Below the pieces are notes generated by a model that saw only the letters and a list, made by a program, of their open reading frames with translations, had not been told where the DNA came from and ran no database searches. Of a stretch of 43,311 nucleotides of DNA, positions 1-7,816 are shown one piece after another (position 1 is the stretch's first letter; the number at the start of each line of letters is the position of its first letter). Made by a program: the position numbers and the translations under genes. The DNA comes from an uncultured Lachnospiraceae bacterium (GTDB lineage: Bacteria > Bacillota > Clostridia > Lachnospirales > Lachnospiraceae): the NCBI GenBank assembly GCA_902785055.1, contig CACZXG010000006.1, forward strand, positions 1 through 43,311, given 5' to 3'.

Positions 1-401
1 GTCTGGCCAGCGCGGCACCGGTCTTCAACTGCGCGGACGTTGCGAAGGATGCTGAGCACCATACCGAGAACCAGTTCGGAAACTGCTTCGTTGGAGTAGC
101 CGGAGGCATTGCTTACTGCGATGCCTTTTTCTTTTGCGGCGTCGAGGCCCACATGGTCAACGCCCGTAAAGGCGACGTCGATAAACTTGAGGTTGGGGCA
201 GCTGCGGATCACTTCGGCGGGCATGGGCATGTTGGCGATGATCATGGCGTCCGCGTCTTTCGCCTGATCGATCAAAGTCGGAATATCAGTGGTGCGCGGA
301 AAATCGGCAAACGTGTGTCCCTTTTCCTCAAAAGGCTTCTTGCGCATGGCAAGTTCCTCGGCGGAAATGCCGAGCGATTCCATAATGACGATCTTGCTCA
401 T
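1..401 (-). CDS. D-2-hydroxyacid dehydrogenase, N-terminal part (cut by window edge)
   Basis: The reverse strand opens with ATG at 401, preceded by an AAAGGA ribosome binding site, and reads MSKIVIMESLGISAEELAMR without a stop to the window edge (about 133 codons). The product looks like an NAD-dependent D-2-hydroxyacid dehydrogenase, which reduces 2-keto acids or oxidises D-2-hydroxy acids in the cytoplasm. Visible support is the substrate-domain stretch NLKFIDVAFTGVDHVGLDA, followed by GIAVSNASGYSNEAVSELV, the usual entry into the Rossmann domain. The glycine-rich NAD motif and the Arg/Glu/His catalytic residues lie outside the window, so the substrate cannot be predicted. The gene is divergent from the MFS transporter at 666. 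It could also be annotated as a phosphoglycerate dehydrogenase-like protein. Confidence 0.85.
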   Translation of the reverse strand, partial: MSKIVIMESLGISAEELAMRKKPFEEKGHTFADFPRTTDIPTLIDQAKDADAMIIANMPMPAEVIRSCPNLKFIDVAFTGVDHVGLDAAKEKGIAVSNASGYSNEAVSELVLGMVLSILRNVRAVEDRCRAGQ

Positions 402-469
402 ATTTTTTCCTTTCTTCTAATGGTAAGGTCTGTCGGGTTTCTATACTCTCAGTAACAATTTAGCACTCT

Positions 470-485
470 TTTTGTCGGGACAAAA
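470..485. promoter_or_regulatory. Perfect inverted repeat in a divergent intergenic region
   Basis: TTTTGTC, two Gs, GACAAAA: 7-base arms around a 2-base centre. It lies between the divergently transcribed dehydrogenase (start 401) and MFS transporter (start 666), about 70 bases upstream of the dehydrogenase start. Position and symmetry fit an operator. No regulator for it is encoded nearby, so this is a suggestion only. Confidence 0.3.
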
Positions 486-592
486 CATAGAATCCGGAAA
501 TTTTTCTGCTGCAGCTTTCGGATTTTATCCGGGCGGGCGCTTTTTTGAAATGGCGGCCGGCGATACTTTGAGATGTGATTTGGCCGGTGATT

Positions 593-601
593 TGGTATAA
601 T
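593..601 (+). promoter_or_regulatory. Extended -10 promoter for the UMF1-type transporter
   Basis: TGG followed by TATAAT (596-601) is an extended -10 element about 65 bases before the ATG at 666. No convincing TTGACA sits 16-18 bases upstream, which is tolerated at extended -10 promoters. Confidence 0.55.
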
Positions 602-665
602 AGCTACAGTCGTTGTCAGCTGCGGATGACAGACGAACAAGACTGACTTTCAGGGGGAAAAGATC

Positions 666-1934
666 ATGTTCAAAAATCTGACCAAAAAAGAGCGCGCATG
701 GGTGCTGTATGACGTGGGTAATTCTGCTTTCACGATGCTGGCCTGCTCGCTCATTCCTATCTTTTTCAAGGCGCTTGCGATCGGGGAGGCGCCCGGGCAG
801 ATCACCGGCGACCAGGCGACAGCCTATTATTCCATCGCTATCTCGGTCGTTACGATCATAGTGGCGGTGCTCGGGCCGGTCTGCGGAGCGCTGGCGGACC
901 ACAAGAATCGCAAGAAGATCTTTTTCCAGACCGCTGTGGCGCTCGGCGTTGCAGGATGCATCCTGAACGGATTCGCGATGTCCTGGGTCATGTTCATCGT
1001 CATATTTGTCCTGACCAAGATCTTTTATTCCATGTCGCTGACTTTCTATGACTCTATGCTCAACGACATCACGACGGAAGAGCGAATGGACGAAGTCTCT
1101 TCCTACGGCTACGCGTGGGGATACATAGGCTCCTGCATTCCTTTCATAATTGCGATGGTGGCTTATATCCTGGGCGGCGGTCTGAGCGAAGATCTCATGG
1201 TGTTCTCGCCCATGGTCGCCAAGATCATAGGTTTCTCAGTGACCGGTATCTGGTGGCTCATTGTAACGTTACCTCTTCTGAAAGAATACAAGCAGATCAA
1301 CTACGTTGAAGCGGAGAGGGGAGAGATATCTGCTGTATTCGGCAAGATCTACGGGACGCTCAGAAAGATCGCAACCCACGACAAGAAGGTGCTTTTCTTC
1401 CTGATCGCCTTCTTCCTCTATATCGACGGCGTAGGCACCATTATCGACAACTGCATCAACATAGGCACGGATCTGGGGCTTCCCACCGTCGGACAGGTCG
1501 TTTTCCTTCTGGCTACGCAGGTTGTTGCTTTTGGAGGATCGCTCGTATTCGCTCAGCTTTCCAAGAAGTTTGACACTGTTCCGCTGATCCTGGCCTGTAT
1601 CGTCGGATATTTCTGCGTCTGTATCTACGCGCTGACGCTGCACACACTGATCGATTTCGGCATTCTCGCGTTTGGCGTCGGGTGCTTCCAGGGTTCGATC
1701 CAGTCCCTATCAAGAAGTTATTTCTCCAAGATCATTCCCGCGGAGAACTCCGGAGAATACTTCGGCATCTACGATATTTTTGCCAAAGGAGCGTCGTTCC
1801 TTGGTTCTGCCGTCATCGCATGGGTCAAGCTTGCCGGCGGTACGATCAACATCGCGGTCGCTTCCCTGGCTGTCTTCTTCCTGCTGGGTTTCGTTTTCCT
1901 GAGACTCTCGGATAAGCAGCCGCTGGCAAAATAA
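666..1934 (+). CDS. MFS transporter, UMF1/Atg22-like family
   Basis: A 422-residue polytopic membrane protein with about 12 hydrophobic segments. The N-terminus MFKNLTKKERAWVLYDVGNS is the conserved entry of the UMF1 (Atg22-like) branch of the major facilitator superfamily, where YD.GNSAF is a hallmark. A second MFS-like signature is the short cytoplasmic loop ADHKNRKKIFF near residue 77. Members are annotated as exporters, some of amino acids in fungi, but bacterial substrates are mostly unknown and none is assigned here. Length is normal for the family. The start has an AGGGGGAAAAGATC leader containing a good SD. The gene is monocistronic: an extended -10 promoter lies upstream and a bidirectional terminator follows directly. 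Confidence 0.85.
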   Translation: MFKNLTKKERAWVLYDVGNSAFTMLACSLIPIFFKALAIGEAPGQITGDQATAYYSIAISVVTIIVAVLGPVCGALADHKNRKKIFFQTAVALGVAGCILNGFAMSWVMFIVIFVLTKIFYSMSLTFYDSMLNDITTEERMDEVSSYGYAWGYIGSCIPFIIAMVAYILGGGLSEDLMVFSPMVAKIIGFSVTGIWWLIVTLPLLKEYKQINYVEAERGEISAVFGKIYGTLRKIATHDKKVLFFLIAFFLYIDGVGTIIDNCINIGTDLGLPTVGQVVFLLATQVVAFGGSLVFAQLSKKFDTVPLILACIVGYFCVCIYALTLHTLIDFGILAFGVGCFQGSIQSLSRSYFSKIIPAENSGEYFGIYDIFAKGASFLGSAVIAWVKLAGGTINIAVASLAVFFLLGFVFLRLSDKQPLAK

Positions 1935-1952
1935 TAATGAATAAAAAAGAAG

Positions 1953-1982
1953 CAGCAGGTGACTGGTCACCTGCTGTTTTTT
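1953..1982. terminator. Bidirectional rho-independent terminator
   Basis: CAGCAGGTGA (1953-1962), loop CTGG, TCACCTGCTG (1967-1976), then a T run reaching the stop codon of the convergent hydrolase at 1981. An A-rich tract on the left side lets it work for both strands. Confidence 0.9.
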
Positions 1983-2961
1983 ACTGTCCGCACATTCGGT
2001 CGAACTGGGCTATTACATCGGCAAAATATTGCTTTCTCTCTTTTGACGCCGCGTTGAAGAGTTCGTGTTTGGCATTTTCATAACGGATCAGTCCGGCCTG
2101 GGGAACTCTCTTCATGAACTCGCTGAAGCCGGCCTCATCCACCAGTGTGTCGATCCCCGATTGCATCAGCGTGACCGGGATCTTTATTCTGTGCGCGCGC
2201 TTCATAATGAGTCCGGTCACATCGACAGCTGCCATCACCCAGCCAAAGGATGGGGCGGAAGTGCGATAATGGGAGTCGAAGATCCGCTGCCTGAAAAAGT
2301 ACATGTAGCGCGCCTTCGAGAGCGTGCTGCTATTGGGAAATTCGGGCTCGGGATCAAAGTGATGCTGTCCGAAGCACATCTTTTTCTGACTGCGGGTAAT
2401 CTTCATGTAGGTCCGCAAAGCTTCGATCCTGCGGGGAGTCATCTTTCCGGTATGGAGTTTGAGCATAGGGGAAGTGAGGACCGCCCCGCTAAAAGTTTTT
2501 GGATAGGTTCCGAGGAAGAGAGCGCCGACAGCGCCTCCCATGGAGTGGGCCAAAAGAAGACGGGGGAGCTTTCCTGAGGAGGGTTTGACCACCCGGTCCA
2601 TAAATTCGCGCAGGTCCTTAACATAGGTGTCAAAGGTGTCGATGTGGACCACATCATATTCGGGAAGTTTACCGCCGGAATAACCGTGGCATCGCTGCTC
2701 CAGAAAGAAAACCGTATAGCCTGCCTGCCACAAATACCAGGCAAATTCGTGGTATTTGCCCCAGAACCCGCAGTAACCGTGCAGTATGACCACAACTGCC
2801 TTGGGATGAGGATGTTCCGCGTGATAGTAGTTGAGCCTGATCCCGTCCCTGGTGGTGATTTTACCGTTCTTTACATGCTGCTCCCGCCAGAGCCGGTTTT
2901 GAGTCTCCATTACGGGAATATAATCCTTTTCTCCGAGGAAATGAATCTTGTGTTCGATCAT
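1981..2961 (-). CDS. Alpha/beta hydrolase, lysophospholipase/monoacylglycerol lipase-like
   Basis: A 326-residue alpha/beta hydrolase of the serine aminopeptidase S33/lysophospholipase type. The oxyanion region is VVVILHGYCG (about 57-65). The nucleophile elbow is AHSMGG with Ser140. The acid is probably Asp271 in MQSGIDTLVD and the base His299 in ENAKHELFN. There is no signal peptide, so it acts in the cytoplasm, probably on a lipid monoester. The start ATG overlaps the stop of the upstream glycerophosphodiesterase by four bases (ATGA), so the two are translationally coupled. That pairing suggests serial breakdown of phospholipid: acyl removal here and head-group removal next door. Exact substrate is inferred from family and context only. 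Confidence 0.85.
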   Translation of the reverse strand: MIEHKIHFLGEKDYIPVMETQNRLWREQHVKNGKITTRDGIRLNYYHAEHPHPKAVVVILHGYCGFWGKYHEFAWYLWQAGYTVFFLEQRCHGYSGGKLPEYDVVHIDTFDTYVKDLREFMDRVVKPSSGKLPRLLLAHSMGGAVGALFLGTYPKTFSGAVLTSPMLKLHTGKMTPRRIEALRTYMKITRSQKKMCFGQHHFDPEPEFPNSSTLSKARYMYFFRQRIFDSHYRTSAPSFGWVMAAVDVTGLIMKRAHRIKIPVTLMQSGIDTLVDEAGFSEFMKRVPQAGLIRYENAKHELFNAASKERKQYFADVIAQFDRMCGQ

Positions 2962-3701
2962 GATTCTGCCTCGTACAGTTCTCTGGCTTTTGCCGGATAA
3001 TTAGTGATGACCGCATTTACGCCGTACTCCCTGCAGGCCCGAAGCTCGGCTGCGTAGTTGACGGTCCAGACATTGACATCAAGGCCATACTTGCGGCAGT
3101 CCTCCATGAAATCAGGATACTGGAGATTGTAGAAAGCGGGGTGCAAAGCGTCCGCGCCAAGGCTGTGTCCGTAACCGGGCATGTCAATGGGACCGTCTCC
3201 GTAGAGAAGGCCTGTCTTCGCTTCGGGATTCAGCTCTTTGATCCTGCGTACCGTATAGTGATTGAAGGAAGAGTAGATAACACGGTCTTCCCAGTGCTTG
3301 CGCTTTGTAAGTTCCAGGATCTTTTCTTCGATCTTCTCATAAAAGACGATGCCTGTCTTGATCTCGATGTTGATCAGCAGCCCGGTGGGCTCAAGAAGAT
3401 CGAAAACTTCTTCCATTGTCGGGATCTTTACGCCCTCGTAAGCTGAGTTTCCGTTACTGAAATCCAGCCTGCGGAGCTCGTCGAAAGTAAAGTCTTTGAG
3501 CCAGCCTTTACCGCTGCTTGTGCGGTCGATGGTCTCGTCGTGGCAGACCACGATCTCGCCGTCCCTTGTCATCTGGATGTCCAGTTCAACCCCGTCGGCG
3601 CCCATGTCGGCCGCCATCTTAAAGGCGGGCAGTGTATTTTCAGGGGCGTGCCCGCTGGCTCCCCGGTGTCCCCAGATCAGGGGATATTTTGATGTATTCA
3701 T
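2958..3701 (-). CDS. Glycerophosphodiester phosphodiesterase
   Basis: A 247-residue cytoplasmic GDPD-family enzyme that hydrolyses glycerophosphodiesters to glycerol-3-phosphate and an alcohol. The family signature is complete: GHRGASGHAPENTLPAF with His12, Arg13 and Glu21, then GVELDIQMTRDG with Glu39 and Asp41, and VVCHDETIDRTSSGKG with His54 as second catalytic histidine. The C-terminal VNVWTVN and AVITNYP motifs are also typical. Full length, with no signal peptide. It is the first gene of a two-gene unit with the lipase-like hydrolase (ATGA overlap). Start at 3701 is supported by GGAAAGG eight bases upstream. The family call is firm; the preferred head group is unknown. Confidence 0.93.
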   Translation of the reverse strand: MNTSKYPLIWGHRGASGHAPENTLPAFKMAADMGADGVELDIQMTRDGEIVVCHDETIDRTSSGKGWLKDFTFDELRRLDFSNGNSAYEGVKIPTMEEVFDLLEPTGLLINIEIKTGIVFYEKIEEKILELTKRKHWEDRVIYSSFNHYTVRRIKELNPEAKTGLLYGDGPIDMPGYGHSLGADALHPAFYNLQYPDFMEDCRKYGLDVNVWTVNYAAELRACREYGVNAVITNYPAKARELYEAES

Positions 3702-3889
3702 AATGCATGCCTTTCCAAGTTGTGAGCATTAAGTGTTATATAAATACTTTACTTCTTTTCCGGGTTGAGTCAAGGCGGGCTGGGAATGCGATGTCAAACC
3801 TGTAAGAAAATCAGTAAAACTGCGTTCTGTTATTATGACAGGCAGAGGGAACATGAATCCGTATGCAGCGGATATCAGAACATGTTCAC

Positions 3890-3919
3890 TTTACACAGGT
3901 TATCTCTGCATGCTACACT
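3890..3919 (+). promoter_or_regulatory. Sigma-70-type promoter for the GlsB-like gene
   Basis: TTTACA (3890-3895), an 18-base spacer and TACACT (3914-3919), preceded by TGC as an extended -10. It lies about 44 bases before the start codon at 3963. Confidence 0.5.
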
Positions 3920-3962
3920 GTGTGTGGCGCTGAGGACAGCGATTTATTAAGGAGGTTTTAAA

Positions 3963-4196
3963 ATGAATCTTATTATTGGAATTATTGTAGGCGGAATTGC
4001 AGGCTGGCTTGCAGGACAGATCATGGGAAGCAGATTTTCCGTGCTTGGCAATGTCATCATTGGCGTAGTCGGCGGATTTGTCGGCAGCACTGTACTGAGG
4101 TTCGTAGGGATCTATAGTTACGGCACGATCGGAAACATCATTGTCGCGGTGATCGGCGCGTGCATCTGCATTGCCGTCATGAGAATGATTAAGTAA
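3963..4196 (+). CDS. GlsB/YeaQ/YmgE-family small membrane protein
   Basis: A 77-residue, very hydrophobic protein starting MNLIIGIIVGGIAGWLAGQI, with about three membrane segments and glycine-rich faces (GVVGGFVGS). This matches the transglycosylase-associated/GlsB family, small inner-membrane proteins linked to general stress response in several bacteria; the molecular function is unknown. The start has a strong AAGGAGG seven bases upstream. It is a single-gene unit with its own promoter (3890-3919) and terminator (4220-4247). Confidence 0.85.
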   Translation: MNLIIGIIVGGIAGWLAGQIMGSRFSVLGNVIIGVVGGFVGSTVLRFVGIYSYGTIGNIIVAVIGACICIAVMRMIK

Positions 4197-4219
4197 AAAA
4201 GGAAATTGCAAGTTGTAAT

Positions 4220-4255
4220 GAGTCAGGTGGAATAGTCCACCTGGCTCAATTTACT
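4220..4255 (+). terminator. Rho-independent terminator after the GlsB-like gene
   Basis: GAGTCAGGTGGA (4220-4231), loop ATAG, TCCACCTGGCTC (4236-4247): a 12-pair stem with one G-T pair. The following AATTTACTTTT is an imperfect T tract, so termination may be partial. Confidence 0.75.
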
Positions 4256-4278
4256 TTTGGGGGATAATAGTTCATAAT
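4250..4278 (+). promoter_or_regulatory. Probable promoter of the first GH2 gene
   Basis: TTTACT (4250-4255), a 17-base spacer and CATAAT (4273-4278). It starts in the T tract of the preceding terminator and lies 59 bases before the ATG at 4338. An imperfect hairpin (CAGACG at 4294-4299 with CGTCTG at 4311-4316) lies in the presumed leader. Confidence 0.45.
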
Positions 4279-4337
4279 AGTTGAAGCATTGCGCAGACGG
4301 CGCCTCCGGGCGTCTGATCACACTGTAAGGGGGTACT

Positions 4338-7283
4338 ATGAAATACCGCATCGACCAGAACAACTATCATACTTTTTCTACTTACGAAATCAACAAAATG
4401 CCCGGCAGGAGCTATTTTATCCCTTATCCGGACAGGGCTTCAGCTGACGCCGTGGCGCCTAAGGAGAAGAGATATTCTTCTTCCAAGGTTGTGTGCCTGA
4501 ACGGAAGCTGGGATTTCAAATTCTATGAAAGACCGGCGGAGGTGCCGGAGATACTGGATACGGAAAAAACGGCTTTCGATACCATCGATGTTCCCGCCTG
4601 CTGGCAGTTCAGGGGTTACGATAAGCCGTTCTATATCAATATCCGCTATCAGTTTCCTTTCAAACCGCCGGTGATCCCCACGACCGATAAGGTCGGGAGA
4701 GTCTTCTCCTGGGTGGGCGTGGACCAGAAGGTCTCGCTGCGCTACAAGGATCCGGGTGAGGAGTACAACTTTGTGGGCATATACCGCAGAGACCTTGAGA
4801 TTGATGACCCTGACAAGAATTACGTGATCTCTTTTCTCGGCGTTGCCAGCTGCATGGATCTGTATGTGAACGGACGGTTCGTCGGATACTCTGAAGGCGC
4901 ACACAATACGGCGGAGTTCGATCTGAGCGGAGTCCTCACGGCAGGAACCAATGAGCTTGTGGTCGTGGTACACCGCTGGTGCAACGGGACCTATCTTGAA
5001 GATCAGGATATGTTCCGCAACAACGGCATTTTCCGGGACGTTCTGCTGCGGATCTCCGATGACAGCGATATCTTCGAGATCGATGCGCAGACGGAGAAGA
5101 CGGGAGGTACCTACAGCCTCAAGCTCAGTGCCAAAACACTCAGGCCCGCCGATATCACTTTCACGATCGAGGGACATGGACTTTCCCGCAGCAAGACTGC
5201 CCATGCCGCCGAGTGCATGGTCTCTGTGACTTTCAAAGATCTGGAGGTGACAGAATGGAACGCGGAGGAGCCTGTTCTCTATAATATCTACTACGAGACA
5301 GAAAGCTGCTGTGTGAAAGAGAAGATCGGATTTAAAACCGTGACTGTAAAGGGCGATCTCTTCCTGGTCAACGGCAGAAAGATCAAGTTCCATGGTGTAA
5401 ACCATCATGACACCAGCTGCACAAACGGCTACACAATGACGCCTGATGAGATTGAGAGAGACGTCAGGATCTGTAAGGATTTCAATATTGACATGATCCG
5501 CACATCCCACTATCCTCCGGATCCGCTCCTTTTGGAACTTGCGGACGAATACGGCCTCTACATTGTAGACGAGAACGATCTGGAGACCCACGGGACCTTT
5601 GCAATGCAGCTTCCGGCGACCTATAACACCATCAGTCATGATCCCAAATGGGAGTCCCATTATATTGACCGTATATCGCGGCTCTACAACCGCGACAAGA
5701 TCCATAGCAACACATCGATCGTAATGTGGAGCCTTGGAAATGAGGCGGGCGGCTATCACAATACAGACGCGATGTACGACTATCTGAAGCTTCGCTCGGA
5801 TCTTCCCGTGCATTACGAGAGCGCCATCCACTGCAAGAGGATCGCATATGACGTCGGCAGCGAGATGTATCCTTCCGTACAGATGGTTCATGACGCCGGC
5901 GAGCACTGCCGCAAGCAGAAACAGCTCAATGACAGGCCCTATTTCATGTGTGAGTACGCTCACGCCATGGGAGTGGGACCCGGCAACACAGAGGCTTACT
6001 GGGAAGAGATCTACAAATACGACAACCTGATCGGCGGCTGCGTATGGGAGATGGTCGATCATGCTGTTCTCCATGAAGACGGCAGCTACACCTACGGCGG
6101 CGACCATGGCGAGTGGAGCCACGACGGCAATTTCTGCGTGGACGGTCTTTTCTATCCCGACAGGACGCCTTCCGCCGGCGCGAAGATCATCAGATTTATC
6201 TATCGCCCGATCAGGGTCAGTCATATTTCGGGAAGCACCTTTGAGGTCTTCAACACAACAGCATTTTCGGAAGGAAACTGCTATGAGCTGACCTTTACCT
6301 GGAATGACGGGAGTGTGAACGTGGTCACACCTGACGCCGGTCCGCTTCAGAAATCAGTTGTCATAGTACCCGAACCGGCGGCTGTCGACGGAAATCTCTC
6401 CGTGATCGTTTCGACGAAGGACCTTCGAACCGGCAAAACAGTGTCGGAGGAGCAGATCGTGATCAGGCAATGTGTTCCGGGCGAAGAGGGCGGCCATCTG
6501 CTCACCAAAGCCTGCACTTTCCCGAACGGACATTTCAATCTGGACCTGCCCGGCGGGGAGAAACTCAGAAGCAATTCAGAATACACGATCCTGTACCGGG
6601 CGGCTACCGATAACGACACCGATCTGAAGTTCAGTAATTCGATGGAGCCCTACATGCATCAGGAGGAGACCGTGATCTCATGCAGCAGGATCCTCAACGG
6701 GTACCGGGTCGAGAGCGAGCTGGTCAACAAGAGCGGCAAGTTCAATGTGATCGACAGTTATGAAGGAACCGAGGACGGAATTCTGGTCACCAGTACACTT
6801 CACTGTGTCTCCGGCGGTGACATCATCCCCAGATTTGGCAAGACATTCCGCCTGGATTCCGTATTTGACAACGTCAGGTACACCGGAAGATGCGGGGAGA
6901 GCTACTGCGACATGAAAGACCAGTTCCCGATCCGCACTGTGGAGTGCAAAGTGGCTGATATGACAGAACCCAATATCCGTCCCCAGGAGAGCGGAAACCG
7001 CTGCGACTGCACAGAGGCCAGTGTGAGCAACGGAAAGGTGACAGTCACTTTCAAGGCTGTGGACAAGCCCTTTGAACTGGGCATCAAGCCTTATTCCGAC
7101 TGGTCGCTCTGCAGAATGAAGCACCGTAAAGATGAGAAGCGCACGGGCACTTATGTGACGATCCAGGCTTTCCAGCAGGGCATCGGAACAGGAGCCTGCG
7201 GACCCGGAGTCATGCCGGAGTATCAGTATAGTGCCAAGAAGGATTACACCCTGAAATTCCTGATCCGGGTCAGGGAAGACTGA
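4338..7283 (+). CDS. GH2 beta-galactosidase (981 residues)
   Basis: A LacZ-type glycoside hydrolase family 2 enzyme without signal peptide, hence cytoplasmic; it removes terminal beta-galactose. The sugar-binding domain includes PACWQFRGYDKPFY, the barrel carries FHGVNHHD and MIRTSHYPPDP, the acid/base is Glu469 in WSLGNEAGG, and the nucleophile is Glu539 in FMCEYAHAMG. A C-terminal small-chain-like domain contains the YRAATDND motif. Length is near that of other LacZ proteins. The start is supported by AAGGGGG upstream. No transporter or regulator is adjacent: it is flanked by a terminator and the pheST promoter, so it stands alone, unlike the second GH2 gene at 33164. Another beta-glycoside specificity is possible; the family is certain. 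Confidence 0.9.
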   Translation: MKYRIDQNNYHTFSTYEINKMPGRSYFIPYPDRASADAVAPKEKRYSSSKVVCLNGSWDFKFYERPAEVPEILDTEKTAFDTIDVPACWQFRGYDKPFYINIRYQFPFKPPVIPTTDKVGRVFSWVGVDQKVSLRYKDPGEEYNFVGIYRRDLEIDDPDKNYVISFLGVASCMDLYVNGRFVGYSEGAHNTAEFDLSGVLTAGTNELVVVVHRWCNGTYLEDQDMFRNNGIFRDVLLRISDDSDIFEIDAQTEKTGGTYSLKLSAKTLRPADITFTIEGHGLSRSKTAHAAECMVSVTFKDLEVTEWNAEEPVLYNIYYETESCCVKEKIGFKTVTVKGDLFLVNGRKIKFHGVNHHDTSCTNGYTMTPDEIERDVRICKDFNIDMIRTSHYPPDPLLLELADEYGLYIVDENDLETHGTFAMQLPATYNTISHDPKWESHYIDRISRLYNRDKIHSNTSIVMWSLGNEAGGYHNTDAMYDYLKLRSDLPVHYESAIHCKRIAYDVGSEMYPSVQMVHDAGEHCRKQKQLNDRPYFMCEYAHAMGVGPGNTEAYWEEIYKYDNLIGGCVWEMVDHAVLHEDGSYTYGGDHGEWSHDGNFCVDGLFYPDRTPSAGAKIIRFIYRPIRVSHISGSTFEVFNTTAFSEGNCYELTFTWNDGSVNVVTPDAGPLQKSVVIVPEPAAVDGNLSVIVSTKDLRTGKTVSEEQIVIRQCVPGEEGGHLLTKACTFPNGHFNLDLPGGEKLRSNSEYTILYRAATDNDTDLKFSNSMEPYMHQEETVISCSRILNGYRVESELVNKSGKFNVIDSYEGTEDGILVTSTLHCVSGGDIIPRFGKTFRLDSVFDNVRYTGRCGESYCDMKDQFPIRTVECKVADMTEPNIRPQESGNRCDCTEASVSNGKVTVTFKAVDKPFELGIKPYSDWSLCRMKHRKDEKRTGTYVTIQAFQQGIGTGACGPGVMPEYQYSAKKDYTLKFLIRVRED

Positions 7284-7301
7284 CGCGGAAAGCGGAATCT
7301 C

Positions 7302-7330
7302 TTGACAACACTCTGAAAAGTGCCTAAAAT
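7302..7330 (+). promoter_or_regulatory. Strong sigma-70-type promoter of the pheST leader
   Basis: TTGACA (7302-7307), a 17-base spacer and TAAAAT (7325-7330). The -35 is a consensus match and the -10 has one mismatch. Transcription should start near 7337, just upstream of the T-box leader, only 20 bases after the GH2 stop codon. Confidence 0.85.
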
Positions 7331-7612
7331 AGCGATTGTTACGGTTTATAAAGGAATATCTTTTAATTGTGACAGGCGGACGCTGAACATGTGTCAGTAG
7401 CAGGCCGATCCCGCACACCGGCAGAGAACCCGTTCACCGGCTGAGAGACGGGTGTGTGCGCGGCGATGTGAATTTCAGCATGGGAGTCCTTCACGAAAAG
7501 CGACAGAGGCAGATCGCAGGTGAAAGTGCTTTTACAGCGCATCGGCGATTTCCGGGAGCGATAAGTGAATGCCGCTGCGGCAGTACAGAGCAGCACTGAA
7601 ATGAGAGCAGGC

Positions 7613-7686
7613 GACGGATCGCAGGTCATTGATCCTGATGATCCGAGACGACGGATCACAAGTCATTGATCTTGATGGTCCGCGAT
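7613..7686 (+). repeat. Tandem 37-base duplication forming two covarying hairpins
   Basis: Two adjacent 37-base units (7613-7649 and 7650-7686) match at about 31 positions. Each can fold into an 11-pair stem with a single bulged A on the 3' side and the same 8-base loop, TCATTGAT. Unit 1 pairs CGGATCGCAGG (7615-7625) with CCTGATGATCCG (7634-7645). Unit 2 pairs CGGATCACAAG (7652-7662) with CTTGATGGTCCG (7671-7682). The differences preserve pairing: G-C becomes A-T (7624/7635 versus 7661/7672), G-T becomes A-T (7621/7639 versus 7658/7676), and T-A becomes T-G (7619/7641 versus 7656/7678). They occupy the place where Stem III of a T-box leader normally sits. Confidence 0.85.
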
Positions 7687-7735
7687 GAATCAGCAGCCTG
7701 AACGTGGGTGGTACCGCGGGAATTTGTCCTTTCTC

Positions 7736-7780
7736 GTCCCATATTCGGTTTCGTAAAGCGAAGCCGGATATGGGACTTTG
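7736..7780 (+). terminator. T-box-controlled intrinsic terminator before pheS
   Basis: An 18-pair stem: GTCCCATAT (7736-7744) pairs with ATATGGGAC (7768-7776), continued inward to CG (7752-7753) with CG (7759-7760), loop TAAAG. A short T-rich tail (TTTGTATTT) follows. It is the default OFF structure of the tRNA-Phe switch. Confidence 0.85.
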
Positions 7781-7816
7781 TATTTGCACAATAATATTTA
7801 TAAAAAAGGAGAAGCT

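Larger units (their letters stand above)
7371..7780 (+). promoter_or_regulatory. T-box leader, specific for tRNA-Phe
   Basis: This fills the 533-base gap between the GH2 gene and pheS. The T-box element GTGGGTGGTACCGCGG lies at 7704-7719; its TGGT should pair with the 3' end of uncharged tRNA, and the final T fits discriminator base A73. Stem I appears to run from GGAC (7378-7381) to GTCC (7486-7489), with AGTA (7396-7399) on the 5' side of the specifier loop, an AGAGA segment at 7423-7427, and TTC, a Phe codon, at 7474-7476 in AATTTCA. An intrinsic terminator (7736-7776) follows. Uncharged tRNA-Phe would favour the antiterminator and allow pheST expression. The region before the T-box holds an unusual tandem hairpin (7613-7686). 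Stem boundaries were assigned by eye. Confidence 0.93.

Noticed and set aside
461..469. Possible CIRCE operator (TTAGCACTC)
   Set aside because: Only one half-site is present; the partner GAGTGCTAA nine bases further on is missing and no heat-shock gene follows.
4440..6224. 594-codon open frame on the reverse strand
   Set aside because: It lies wholly antisense to the GH2 gene, whose catalytic motifs are intact; its translation has no recognisable domain. Open antisense frames are common here because of codon bias.
7778..7816. Upstream TTG start for pheS
   Set aside because: It lies in the tail of the T-box terminator with no SD, while ATG 7817 has AAAGGAG at proper spacing and gives the usual PheS N-terminus.
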